Shown here: one piece after another, positions 33,113 to 43,456 of the stretch | Layout of the letters: each line of letters begins with the position of its first letter | How positions within the stretch are numbered: position 1 is the first letter of the stretch | NCBI GenBank assembly: GCA_963580285.1 | Contig: OY757011.1 | Coordinates: forward strand, 117,423,037-117,487,036 | Length of the DNA: 64,000 nucleotides | Source: Lucinisca nassula | Lineage: Eukaryota; Mollusca; Bivalvia; Lucinida; Lucinidae | Direction of reading: 5' to 3' | Made by a program: the position numbers and the translations under genes | The notes under the pieces: model-generated | Told to the model about the DNA's origin: nothing | Database searches by the model: none | The model's input: the letters and a program-made list of their open reading frames with translations, nothing else

Positions 33113-33490
33113 TGTGTGGCGGCCGTAAAACGTCTCCCCGTACATCAACCATAGTGCAGTTTATATTTTACTTTTGGTCCTTTGAGATCAGCGTGAATAT
33201 TCTGAGAAATCGGAAATATTTATTGGTTTGGACTCATATTCTAGACATGTTTTTAATTATTTGGACCCCATTTTGATTTATATCAGTCTTTGAATCGACT
33301 GCCTATTCGAAATTCGCAAAATTGCAGTATGTTTCCTCTGGCTCTCTTTGCCGGATCATTACAGGGTCACTGATGAGGCTTTATTAGCCGAAACTACGTA
33401 GTATTTTATTAGCCGAAACTACGTAGTATGACCAACTTCTTTCTTATGAATGTTTCCATTGCTCTTAAAGGAACTCATTTTTGATTTTTA
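33113..33490 (+). mobile_element. Retrozyme-like copy, single unit
   Basis: It starts in the middle of the unit (GTGTGGCGGCCGTAAAACGT) and runs through TTTTAATTATTTGGACCCCA to GAACTCATTTTTGATTTTTA. It is therefore a circularly permuted single unit relative to 16211-17199, as expected if a circular RNA was opened at a different point. Divergence from the other copies is low. It contains one hammerhead with a short internal duplication. Confidence 0.82.
33364..33433 (+). ncRNA. Hammerhead ribozyme with extended stem III
   Basis: Stem I GGTCA/TGACC, CTGATGA, stem II GGCT-TTATT-AGCC, GAAA. A 25-bp duplication follows, so ACTACGTAG (33393-33401) can pair with CTACGTAGT (33419-33427) as a 9-bp stem III with a 17-nt loop. 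The cleavage nucleotide is A33428 and stem I closes with TGACC (33429-33433). All core nucleotides are intact. The duplication lengthens the normally minimal stem III rather than breaking the motif. Confidence 0.75.
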
Positions 33491-34509
33491 TATTCATTCA
33501 GTATATTTTCAGAATAGTTCAGACAGATTCAGATAGAGATAAGTCTGTCTGAATCTTTCTGACATGTATATCTGAAATTGCCTGAAAGTGTATGAGGTAG
33601 CCCGAAAAGCAGCGTAGATTCAGAAAAGCAATGATTCAGAATAAGTCAAGACTTCATTCAGTGTATTTTCAGGAATAGTTCAGACAGATTCAGATAAAGA
33701 TATGTCTGAAAACATTCTGAATACAGATGAATATTTCTGAAATGCCAGTCTGGAATCATCAGAAAACTGTCTGAATCTTTCTGACATGTGAATCTGAACT
33801 TGTCTGAAATTGTATGAGGTAGTCCGAAAAGCAGCGTGAATTCAGAAATGGAACAGGAATATTTCAGACTTTCTTCAGCAAATGTTCATCCAGTAATTCA
33901 GACAGATTCAGACAATAATTCAGCTATGAATCAGACATGAATTTTCATGAGGATATATAAGTCTATGTAAAACCAGTGGGCCCTGGGGCGGGGGCATTTT
34001 GGGCTCCAGAGCTATAATCTGAACAACTTTGGTAGAGGTCCACTAGACAAAGCTACATACCAAATATCAAGGACCTGGGCCTTCTGGTTTCAGACAAGAA
34101 GATTTTTAAAGGACTTCCCTATTTAAGTCTATGTAAAACAAGTGGGCCCAAGGGCGGGGCCATTTTGGGCCCCAGGGCCATAATTTGAACAACCTTGGTA
34201 GAGGTTCACCCAACGAAGCTACATACCAAATATCAAAGACCTAGGCTTTCTGGTTTCGGAGAAGAAGATTTTTGAAGGTTTTTGATAATTTTCCCTTTGG
34301 GTTGCCATAGCAACCAGAGTTCTGCATGGAATCGAATTCTTTGAACACCTTTGAAAGAGGACCACCCAAGGATCATTTCTGCCAAGTTTGGTTAGAATCC
34401 ATTCAGTTGTTTAGGAGGAGGTGTCGTTTAAAGATAAAAGTTAACGACGGACAACGGACATCAAGTGATCTGAATAGATCACCTTGAGCCTTCGGCTCAG
34501 GTGATCTAA

Positions 34510-36156
34510 AAAAATTGTAAAGGTACATGCAAAGAACTTCTTTGCAAAGTCTCAGCCCAATATTCTTTATGTTTATTGAGGAGATGAATTTTTAAAGTTT
34601 TTTTTCCCCCTATTTTTTTGCATATTGACTGTCATGGTAACCAATCAAAATAAGCACAAGGGAGGAGAGTCATACACATAATAGAGGACCATTCAAGAAA
34701 TATTTCTGTAAAGGTTCGGTCAAAATATCTGCAATTGCTTATCAAAAATTAGCATTTTTCTACTTTCCTTTTTGCCTTTTGATTGCCATATCAACAGAGA
34801 AAATGGGCACAGGGTAGAAAAAAACATTTGTCTAGTATAGGACCACTCAAGAAGCTTAGTCAAAATATCTGTAATGGCTTAACAATAAACGATATTTTTT
34901 ATTTTCCCATTATAAGTCTAAGGCAATTTAAAGCTGCCAAAGTTACCAAAGCTTTCAAGCACAATAGCAATGAAAATATAGAATTTGTAGAGGCTAATAC
35001 AAGGAATCTTTTTCCAAAGTCTCAGCCCAAAACTCCATATGAGCTTTGAGGAGCTGATCTTTTAATTTTTTTTCTTTTTCTTTTCTATCTTCTGCCTATT
35101 GGTTGCCATGGCAACAAATCAAAATGAGCACACAGCAGAAAAATCATCTGCCTGATAGAGGACCATTCAAGAATCAATGTACAGGTTAAAGTATCTGCAT
35201 TGGCCATTTTTGTATTTTCACATTATAAGTCTATGGCATCTTGCTAAAGTTACCAGCACTTTGAGCAATAGCCAACACCCCCCCCCCCCCCCCCCCCCCA
35301 AGAAAAACCAACAACATACCATTGTAAAGGCTAATAAAAAGAATATTTTTGCAAAGTCTCAGCCAAAAATTCCATACAGTTTTTGAGTTTTTGAGAAGCT
35401 GATTTTTAAAGATAATCTTTTCTTATTTTGCCTTACAATTGCCATGGCAACCAGAGAAAGTAAGCACATGGCAGAAAAATTATCTGCTTATTAGAGGACC
35501 ACTTAAGGAAAATTTCAGAAAAAGTTCAGTAAAAGTACCTGCAATGGATTAATGATTATATAATTTTTTCTATTTTCCCATTATAAGTCTATGGCAATTA
35601 AAAGCTATCATAGTCACCAAAGCTTTGAAAAACACAAAATTTGTAGAGGCTAATATATAAAATATTTCTGCAAAGTCTCAGCCCAAAATTCCATATGAGT
35701 TGTCACTAGATGTTTGTTAAAGGATCCAAAGGCCTGGCATGCCATCAGTTGCATAACATTTGTATTATGCCTCATTCTTTTATGGTGTTTCATGATCTTC
35801 CTGAAATGTTTCTGAAAATGAGACTTCTTCTAGAATCAATAAACTGCATCTCTGTGAAACTAAGGTTCTGATATGCCCTGCTGCAGATGTGTCTTTTAGC
35901 TGACGTTTGATTTGTAAATTATTTTAGAGTGCTATGGATAAAATTTAGAAAATTCATTGTAAAGATTATGCAAGTTGATGGCATCTTCAAACTGCCATTG
36001 CAATCAGAGTTCTTGAGCAACAACAAAAAAATCATTTTGTAAAGGCTTATGTATACAAAGACCATTTCTGCAATGTCTCAGACTTGTATAATGTGTCTAA
36101 GTACAATTTTTTCCCTTCTAAATACTATATTATTTAGCTGACATAAAATAAATTAC
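34510..36156 (+). repeat. Degenerate ~330-bp repeats next to the main exon
   Basis: 34520-35720 holds about three to four units (AGAGGACCATTCAAGAAATA, TCAAAATATCTGCAATTGCT, TTTTCCCATTATAAGTCTAA, GCAAAGTCTCAGCCCAA). A run of 22 C lies at 35278-35299 and an RFX-type palindrome GTTGCCATGGCAAC at 35102-35115. 35720-36150 is unremarkable intron leading to the donor at 36156. Confidence 0.5.
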
Positions 36157-37402
36157 CTTTTATCCTCCAACATCTTCTTTTCCATAGGCTGCAGACTTGA
36201 TAAAATCTCCTCACATGCGCCTTCCTTCCAGTCAGGCCTTTCTTCAAAAACGTTCATCAACATCTGGCTTACTTCCCCACCTCTTCTCTTGTTAAACATA
36301 ACAACTGAGGCTAATGTGACTTCTGCCAATTCTCTCCAAATTTCGTAACTCTGGAACACCTTTAACTTTTCCATTGTGGCATTCATTTTTGCTTGCAAAT
36401 GTTTTTTAAGAATGACTAAGTCCTCTGTGATGGGGAGAAGGTCTTGTTGTCTGAACTTTCTGGTGCGCAAAGATACCAATGCTACTGCAGTAATGCTATC
36501 TTTCCACTCACCTTCCTTGATTTTTAGGAACCGTTCTGCTTCATTGTATCCAATGTCGTCGTCATTTCTCAGAGCATTTCCACGTTTGATTTGGGCAACT
36601 TTTGTTAAGTTATTTCCAAGTGTTAATGCCAGCCCTGGTTTTTCAAAGGTGCTTACTCCATCAACATTCTCCTGAATTTTGGCAAGACTTTTCACACCAT
36701 TAGTAATTTTGTCATATCCCTTTCCAGTAATAAGAGTTTCTAACTGATTACAACCACAAGCTATTTTTAGTCTACCCAGGCACCTCATTCTCTGTGAGAT
36801 ATTGTATTTTCTTCTGGAGCCTAATTTTTCAAGTAATACACTTCCCAACTTCTTAATAAGGCTATCATCTCTAATGGATTTAAAAATCTCGTCATTTCTC
36901 ATATGCAAGAATAGTTTATTATTCAATTCTTGCACAGATGACTCTTGGTCGTCCTGTATCGCAGATGCAAGAAAAAGCACAGCCTCTGCCTGTATCTGTA
37001 CTTTGTGGCTTTCTTCAATGTTAGATTCTTTGAACCTACAGTTTCTACAATGCCTCCATAACTCATTCTTTTTGTAAAATCCACAACACCACAGGCATGG
37101 AAGGAAGTCACTGCCCTTTATAATACAACTGTTATTGGGTCTGCGGCAGACAATTATTTCTGTGTCTTTGCTGTCTCTTAGAACACTGATATTGTACTTG
37201 AAGTTTCCCAGATGTTTTAGTCTTATAAATTGTAATTTTTGGTCAGGCTCGGACATTGATAAACCACGAGCAACTTGTGTTTCATTACTGTGCATCCCAG
37301 TGAGATGTTCCTTGATTCTGTATGTGTACAGCTTACCACAATAATAACAAGCGAGTTTCTTGTCAAACTTCCTTTTTTCTTTAAGAGTTGAGTTCTGCTG
37401 AC
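36157..37402 (-). CDS. Zinc-finger/tyrosine-recombinase-like gene, main exon (zinc fingers, core-binding region, box-I Arg)
   Basis: A 1246-nt exon, by far the longest clean coding stretch in the window. The acceptor TTTCATTTAG precedes 37402 and the donor AG|GTAATT follows 36157. An in-frame ATG further upstream lies in the intron and is not the start. In order it shows a C2H2 motif (CYYCGK...H-x4-H, about 37290-37350), a second C-x2-C-x11-H-x3-C motif (CLWCCGF...HCRNC, about 37040-37105), a helical linker, and a region typical of the family's core-binding domain (AERFLKIKEGEWKDS, then LLPITEDLVILKKHL). Near its end is FNKRRGGEVSQM, which corresponds to box I of tyrosine recombinases with its catalytic Arg. 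The family is common in molluscs, amphioxus and other invertebrates and is mostly uncharacterised. The role, DNA binding with possible strand exchange, is inferred from family resemblance. Confidence 0.9.
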
Positions 37403-37494
37403 CTAAATGAAACAAACAAGATAACATTAAGAACTACTGAGTGTAAAAAAATTTTATCTGCAATTTACTAATAGTAATCAACTATACATCTAGA

Positions 37495-38800
37495 AACAAG
37501 AGGGCCACAAGGCCTTGAACCGCTCAACTGAGTTCAAGCCTGTTCCATGCTGTACAACCTCGGCCACCTGCAGCATACATCTTGATGTAACAAAGTTTTC
37601 ATAACAACAGAAAGCTTTTGTCACATTTAGTTTTTTTAAATACAGAAAAAGCTATCTGGAATCTAATTTTGTTAGGACAACAGGATTACAATGTATATAC
37701 AATATTGAATTAGGAGAAGGGCAGACAACCTCTGCAAAAAAAAAAAAAACAGAAAGTTTCTTCCACTTGGGCCTCAAGTTTCTAAAGAATCTGCCACAAA
37801 TTCCTTAAGAATCATTTACTTCTGATTTCATACAGTCAATTTCATGTTTTTGCAGAGGTATATGGCCTCAATGGAAGAGAAGCGGGTAAATATTTTGCTG
37901 CAAGAAAAAAGCCTTTGATTTTTGTTTGTTTGTTTTGGAGTTTAACAGCCCAGTCAACACTATTAAGGTCATGTCGAGCCGGTCAGTTTACCTAACCACA
38001 CTTTCCTGGGCAGGCATAGGCCAGCTAAGCTATTCACCAGAAAGCCTTTGTAACTGTGGTGTTTTATTGCCAATCTTCTCATGATAATCAAGTTCAAGTC
38101 ACATTTTGTGAGTTTTTTACAATATTTTATACATGCAAATAGCCTCTAGGCTAGGATAGGTAATTAAGCTTTTTTTATGTGTTTTTTTTATGGCCCTTTC
38201 AAGATTATTTCACTTATATCGAGCCAATTGTTAATCAGAGGTGGACGAAAACCAGCGTGCTCTGAGAAAAACCACCCAACCTACTGTTGCAGAACTTGGC
38301 GTCTCGTGATCTGAGCGAGGCTCAAAGCCACAGCGGCGAGAGACCTAATGTTTAAGAGTTAGCGCTCCTAACCACTAGGCCACAGAGGCTCTCACTTGGG
38401 TAGGTAACTCCTTAGGAATAAAACTGTTTTGTAACAAAATGCCTTTATCACTCCATTCATTTCTTTCAAGCCTCAGAAGCATTTCTTTCATCTTTGATCA
38501 TAAAATTATGCAGAATATTTTATGATTTTGTGATTAAGTAATATCCTTAGGGCAAAGACAGATAATCTGTAAGGGACAAAGTTTGGTGGCAACAAGAAGC
38601 CTTTGTCTCTTTAATCATTTGTTGTTAGGTTTCTTTAATCATTTGTTGTTAGTCTCAGGCGGCTGAATTTCATCTTTGATTTTATACAGATTTTTTCATG
38701 ATTTTAAACACATATATATTAGCATCAGCTTAGAACGGACTTAATTTTGTTACTGATCATTTATTTTAAATCTCAAAAGGATAACTAATAATAATAATAA
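37495..38800 (+). mobile_element. 5' end of a GCTCAACTGAG element, with SINE fragments in its body
   Basis: The 5' end is AACAAGA, hairpin GGCC-ACAA-GGCC (37503-37514), then CGCTCAACTGAG. Degenerate ~300-bp units follow (ACAGAAAGCTTTTGTCACAT, TCATTTACTTCTGATTT; again at 38400-38760 with GTAGGTAACTCCTTAGG). Two minus-strand SINE pieces lie inside (37917-38042 and 38186-38397). No 3' end was seen. Confidence 0.55.
38186..38397 (-). mobile_element. tRNA-derived SINE
   Basis: On the minus strand it reads GAGCCTCTGTGGCCTAGTGG-TTAGGAGCGC (box-A-like), then GTGGCTTTGAGCCTCGC (box-B-like). The tail on the plus strand begins TTTATGGCCCTTTCAAGATT-ATTTCACTTATATCGA. The headless copy 37917-38042 beside it belongs to the family at 9690-10017. 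Relatives of this one are at 2700-2860 and 51358-51703. Confidence 0.7.
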
Positions 38801-38881
38801 CTAGAGTTGGTGTTTGTAAAACACTATGCCCCCAACTATATGCTTGACTCTAAATACCAAATTTTCAAAGGGCCATAAGTG

Positions 38882-38925
38882 AACAAGAGTTGCCAGATGG
38901 CAACATGAATCGCCAGGGGCCTAAG
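38882..38925 (+). mobile_element. 5' end of another stem-loop element, nested
   Basis: AACAAGA then the hairpin GTTGCC-AGAT-GGCAAC (38889-38904), then ATGAATCGCCAGGGGCC. It fits the common 5' plan, but no matching 3' end was found. The (ATGC) tract at 38936-39985 may be its core. Confidence 0.5.
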
Positions 38926-38935
38926 TTGAACTAGT

Positions 38936-39985
38936 TATGTGTGAGAACATGCCTGCATGAATATATGTGTGCAGGTATGCATGCCTGCGTGTGTGCATGC
39001 ATACATGCATGTGACTGTATATACATACATGCATCTGTGAATGCATGTGTGCACTCATGCATGAGTGTGTGCATGCCCACATGCATAAGTGAGATGTGTG
39101 TGTATGCCTGCATGCCTGACACATGTCTAGAGTGTGTGCATGCATGCAAAGTAGTGCATGGAAGAGCACATGGGTGTGTGCAAGCATGCATTTGTGAAAC
39201 TGTGCTAGTGTGCATGCATGCATGCATGCATATGTGTGTGCATGCATGCATGTATGGGTGCATGTATGCATTGTGAGTGTGTGTACATGTATGCATGCAG
39301 GTGTGATGCACATAAACATGCATACATGCATGTCTGCATGCAATTGTGCATGTATACATAAGTGTTTGCATGCATGTATGTATGTATGTATGTATGTATG
39401 TATGTATGTATGTATGTATGTATGCATGTGTGTATACATGAATACATGTATGTGTGCATGCATGTATGCATGCATGTATGAATGTATATGTGCATGCATT
39501 TGTGAGTGCATGCATCCATGTGTGAATGCATGAGTGTGTACATGCATGCATAAGTGTGTGAATGCATGCATTGTGAATATATGCATGCATGAGTGTATGC
39601 AAGCATGCATGTAAGAATGCATGCACAAGCAAGCATGTGTGCATGCATGAGTGCATGCAGGTGCGGGTGTGCATGTGCATGTATGTATGTGTACATACAT
39701 GGGTGAGTTTCTGCATGCATGCAGGTGTGTGCATGAATGCATGAGTATGCATGCATGCATGAGTGTACCCATGCATGCATGTGTATACATGCATGTGTGA
39801 GCTGTGTGAGCACATACATGTGTGAGTGAATGAGTGAATGTGTGGATGCACGCATGTGTGTGTGCATGTGTTCTTACATGCTTGTGTAAGTGCATGGGTG
39901 TGTTCATGCACGCATGTATTTGTGAGTCCATGCAAGCATTTGTACATGTAAGCATGAGTGTGTGCTTCCATGTATGTATGCATGA
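38936..39985. repeat. 1-kb alternating purine-pyrimidine tract (ATGCATGTGTG/ATGT)
   Basis: Almost entirely TGCATG, TGTGTGCATGCA and TATG words, with (ATGT)n at 39373-39424. Long frames in it on both strands are periodic Cys-Met-His-Thr text with no protein character. Alternating purine-pyrimidine DNA of this sort is known to favour Z-DNA. Confidence 0.85.
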
Positions 39986-41443
39986 ATGAAATCTCTAAAC
40001 CCTAGCATACACGGTTCTTAGGTTATGGTATGCATCACTTTTACCATTCATTACAATGGACACAAATTACCAAAGTGACAAAGAGCCATAACTCACAAAG
40101 TATTTTTCAGAATTTTGTCAAAAGTTAATCAGGTCATCTACTCATCACCACCAATCTATTCACTAACTTTCAAGGCTCTAGCTCCAATAGTTTTTTAGAT
40201 ATTTTGCCGACAAGATTTTATCAAAAAAATTTCAAAGGGCAATATCTCTTGAAAGGGGCATAATCTGGACAAGAAAAAAATATGCATCCGCTAATTTTCC
40301 ATGAGGAATCCATATATGAAATTTCAAAACCCTAGCATACACGGTTCTTAAGTTATGCTATGCATCACTTTTACCATACATTACAAAGGACCCAAATTAA
40401 CAAAGTGACAAATGGCCATAACCCACAAAGTATTTTTCAGAATTTTGTCAAAAGTTATTCAGGTCATCTACTCATCACAACCAATCTATTCATCAACTTT
40501 CAAGGCTCTAGCTCCAATAGTTTTTGAGATATTTTGCTGACAAGATTTTATCAAAAAAATTTCAAAGGGCAATGACTCTTGAAAGGGGCATAATCCGGAC
40601 AAGAAAAAAATATACGTCAGCTAATTTTCCATGAGGAATCCATATATGAAATTTCAAAACCCTAGCATACACAGTTCTTAAGTTATGGTATGCATCACTT
40701 TTACCATACATTACAATGGACACAAATTACCAAAGTGACAAAGGCCCATAACTCACAAAGTATTTTTCAGAATTTTGTCAAAAGTTAATCAGGTCATCTA
40801 CTCATCACCACCAATCTATTCACTAACTTTAAAGGCTCTAGCTCCAATAGTTTTTGAGATATTTTGCTGACAAGATTTTATCAAAAAAATATTCAAAGGG
40901 CAATAACTCTTGAAAGGGGCATAATCTGATTGAGAAAAAAAAATATGTGTCAGCTAATTTTCCATAAGAAATCCATATATGAAATTTCAAAACCCTAGTA
41001 TCCACGGTTCTTAAGTTATGGTATGCATCACTTTTACCATACATTACAATGGACACATATTACCAAAGTGACAAAGGGCCATAACTCACAAAGTATTTTT
41101 CAGAATTTTATCAAAAGTTAATCAGGTCATCTACTCATCACCACCAATCTATTTACCAACTTTCAAGGCTCTAGCTCCAATAGTTTTTGAGATATTTTGC
41201 TGACAAGATTTTATCGAAAAATTTCAAAGGGCAATAACTCTTGACAGGGGCATGACCCAGATTAGAAAAAAAAAGTGTCAGCTAATTTTCAACAAAGAAC
41301 CCATATATGAAATTTCAAAACCCTAGCATGCATGGTTCAGAAGTTATGCTATGCATCGGATGCACGGACGAACTGACGGACACATGCACAAACCTCCCAG
41401 AAGCAATATGCCCCTCCAACTTCTTTGAAGTTGGGGGCATAAT

Positions 41444-41672
41444 AATAATAATAATAATAATAATCAACTTTATTTATAGAGGGTGACACATTAAGTAACC
41501 TAATACTAATCTTTCATGTGGCCCTCTTTTCTTCCCTGGGTAGAAACCAGTACTAAGCAATGTGGATAAAGTATCTTGCTCAAGGACACAACACTTGATG
41601 CTCGTGGGGATCGAACCTGATACCTCTCAATCCCGAGTCCGATGTTTAACCACTGCAGCACAGCGCTCCACA
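41444..41672 (-). mobile_element. tRNA-derived SINE with (ATT)n tail
   Basis: On the minus strand the head is GCGCTGTGCTGCAGTGGTTA and AGGTATCAGGTTCGATCCCC (box B). The body TGTGTCCTTGAGCAAGATAC-TTTATCCACATTGCTTAGTA is a module widely shared by animal SINEs. The 3' end is AATAAAGTTGATTATTATTA. The tail lies against the TAATAA end of the preceding element. The stretch 41680-42080 has nothing I can name. Confidence 0.78.
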
Positions 41673-42081
41673 CTGTCATCTTGTAATTTATACTGTATTT
41701 TCATGGTTTTATACATATATATTTGCTTTGAGGCAACAGCAGATGAACTTGTCAGGACAAAATTCAGGTATTAACAAAAAGACATTATCACCACAATCAT
41801 TTGTTGCTAATCTAAGAAAACTTTCTAAGCTATTACAGAAATATTCATATATCTTACATATATATACAGAGAAAATTAAGTTCAGCAATTTTTTTCAAGC
41901 ACAGTATTTTTTTTTCTAGGAAAGCATTCCATATATTTTCACCTTTGTAGATGGCACTATTTCAGGACTTTTTGATTCAGTCAAATTTTGACAAAAATGC
42001 AAAAATGCAACATAATGTGCATTTTACATCATTTATCAGAGAATTGTACCAAGTACATGTCACAAGAAAAAGACTAATCAA

Positions 42082-43452
42082 AACTAGAAATGTGTCACCA
42101 CGACACAGATGCCCCCGCAAGGGGCCCACATAGAACAAGAGCTGTCACATGACAGCATAGCTCGCCTGTTTCGCGCCTTCAAGATATTTCACTGAACTGT
42201 GAAATATAGGTAGGTCAAAATGACCTTAATACATTTTTAGGTCAATCATCCGGTAACATGGAAGTAATAATCCAGGTATAATATTTCTCCATCAAATAGT
42301 AATCAAGATAATAGGCAAAATCACTCAACCATGAAAAATAGGTCACACTGACCAATTTTTTGAGGTAAATTATCGGGTCACATGGAACTAATAATCCAGG
42401 TATGATGTTTCTCCATTAAATAGTATTCAAGATATAAGGCAAAGTCACTGAACCATGAAATATAGGTCACACTGACCTAGATCTATTTTGAGGTCATCAT
42501 CAGGTCACATGGAAGTAATAATCCAGGTATAATATTTCTCCATCAAATAGTATTCAAGATAATAGGCAAAATCAATGAACCATGAAATATAGGTCACACT
42601 CACCTAAATATATTTTGAGGTCAATCATCTGGTTACATGGAACTAATAATCTAGGTATAAAGTTTTTCAATCAAATAGTATTCAAGATATAAGACAAAGT
42701 CAAGTCACTGAACCATGAAATATAGGTCACTATGACCAAGATATATTTTGAGGTCAATCATGCGGTCACATGGAACTAATATCCCAGGTATGACATTCCT
42801 ACATCAAATAGTATTGAAGGTATAAGGCAAAATCACTGGACCGTGAAATAAAGGTCACAATGACCTAGACCTCGAGGACATTAGCCTGGGTGGGGGTATT
42901 GGCGAATCAAATTTTGGACCTTTATGTATTATAATACCAAATATGAACCAAAGTCATCATAAAAGTTCTGTTTCTACCTGTTACAAATACCTTAACCTGA
43001 GTCTTTAACATATTTCTAAGTCCATGACCTTGACCTTGAGGTCATTGGCATAGGTAGGGGTTTTGTCGAATTAAACTTTGGACCTATATCTGTCATCATA
43101 CCAAATATGAACTGGATCCATCAAATGGTTTGGAAAATATGAGCTAAGGTTCTACCATGACCGAAAGCCTTAACCTGAGCCTTTAACATTAAAAAATTCT
43201 AAGTCCATGACCTTGACCTTGAGGTCATTGGCTAAGGTGGGGGTATTGCCGAATTAAACTTTAGACCTATATTTGTCATCATACCAAATATGAACTAGAT
43301 CCATCAAATGGTTTGGAAAATATGAGCTGAGGTTCTACCCTGACCGAAAAACTTAACCTGAGGTTACAGGATCACGTACGTACGTACACACGCCCGTACA
43401 GAAAACCTAAAAACTATATGCCCCCGGCATCCGCCGATGCGGGGGCATAATA
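42082..43452 (+). mobile_element. Stem-loop-ended element (ATGCCCCCGC family)
   Basis: The 5' end is CTAGAAAT, hairpin GTGTC-ACCAC-GACAC (42092-42106), then AGATGCCCCCGC. The 3' end is a short ACGTACGTACGTACACACG stretch (43376-43394), then ATGCCCCCGGCAT-CCGCCG-ATGCGGGGGCAT and AATAA. The core part 42870-43365 has ~165-bp units (CCATGACCTTGACCTTGAGG, TCATCATACCAAATATGAAC). A different family (5' end 42134, 122-bp units to about 42868) is inserted just after the 5' end. Confidence 0.78.
42134..42868 (+). mobile_element. Nested element (AGCTCGCCTG family) with ~122-bp repeats
   Basis: AACAAGA, hairpin CTGTC-ACAT-GACAG (42142-42155), then ATAGCTCGCCTGTTTCGCG. The units carry GAACCATGAAATATAGGTCA, CACTGACCTAGATATATTTT, GTCACATGGAACTAATAATC and TTTCTCCATCAAATAGTATT. 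No 3' end is visible before the outer element's core resumes. The same family occupies 59713-63905. Confidence 0.65.
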
Positions 43453-43456
43453 ATTA

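Larger units (their letters stand above)
32845..33945. repeat. Array saturated with ATTCAGA/TCTGAAT words in both orientations
   Basis: Three degenerate copies of a ~250-300-bp unit. Each contains TCTGAATCTTTCTGACATGT, TGAGGTAGTCCGAAAAGCAG and GATTCAGAAAAGCAATAATT. TTCAGA and its complement TCTGAA occur every 10-20 bases, so many local hairpins are possible. The array is split at 33113-33490 by the retrozyme copy. No relatives are seen elsewhere in the window. Confidence 0.7.
32125..34509 (+). mobile_element. 5'-truncated GATCACCT element containing a TTCAGA array and a retrozyme
   Basis: It starts in mid-unit (AATATCAAAGACCTGGGCCT). Units of ~165 bp (CCCTATATAAGTCTATGTAA, CAGTGGGCCCCAGGGCGGGG) fill 32125-32835 and 33955-34270. 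The 3' end is AACGACGGACAACGGACATC, then GATCACCT-TGAGCCTTCGGCTC-AGGTGATC and TAAA. It is interrupted at 32845-33945 by an unrelated array, itself interrupted by a hammerhead-bearing copy. An RFX-type site lies at 34301-34314. Confidence 0.72.
38801..41443 (+). mobile_element. Stem-loop-ended element (TATGCCCCCAACT family)
   Basis: The 5' end is CTAGAGTTG, hairpin GTGTT-TGTAA-AACAC (38810-38824), then TATGCCCCCAACT. The 3' end is CACGGACGAACTGACGGACA (about 41353-41372), then TATGCCCCTCCAACTTC-TTT-GAAGTTGGGGGCATAATAA. The core has about four 330-bp units from 39985 to 41340 (CCATATATGAAATTTCAAAA, AGTATTTTTCAGAATTTTGT, GCTCTAGCTCCAATAGTTTT). Between the 5' end and the array lie another 5' end (38882) and a 1-kb ATGC-rich tract. 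Confidence 0.82.

Noticed and set aside
37394..37427. The ATG upstream of the main exon as the gene's start
   Set aside because: It lies in a pyrimidine-rich intron end with a clear acceptor AG at 37404-37403. The phase-matched upstream exon at 52313-52418 is the better explanation.
38921..39983. Long open frames of 344 and 350 codons on the minus strand and shorter ones on the plus strand
   Set aside because: They translate the ATGC-rich simple repeat into periodic Cys-Met-His-Thr text in several frames at once.
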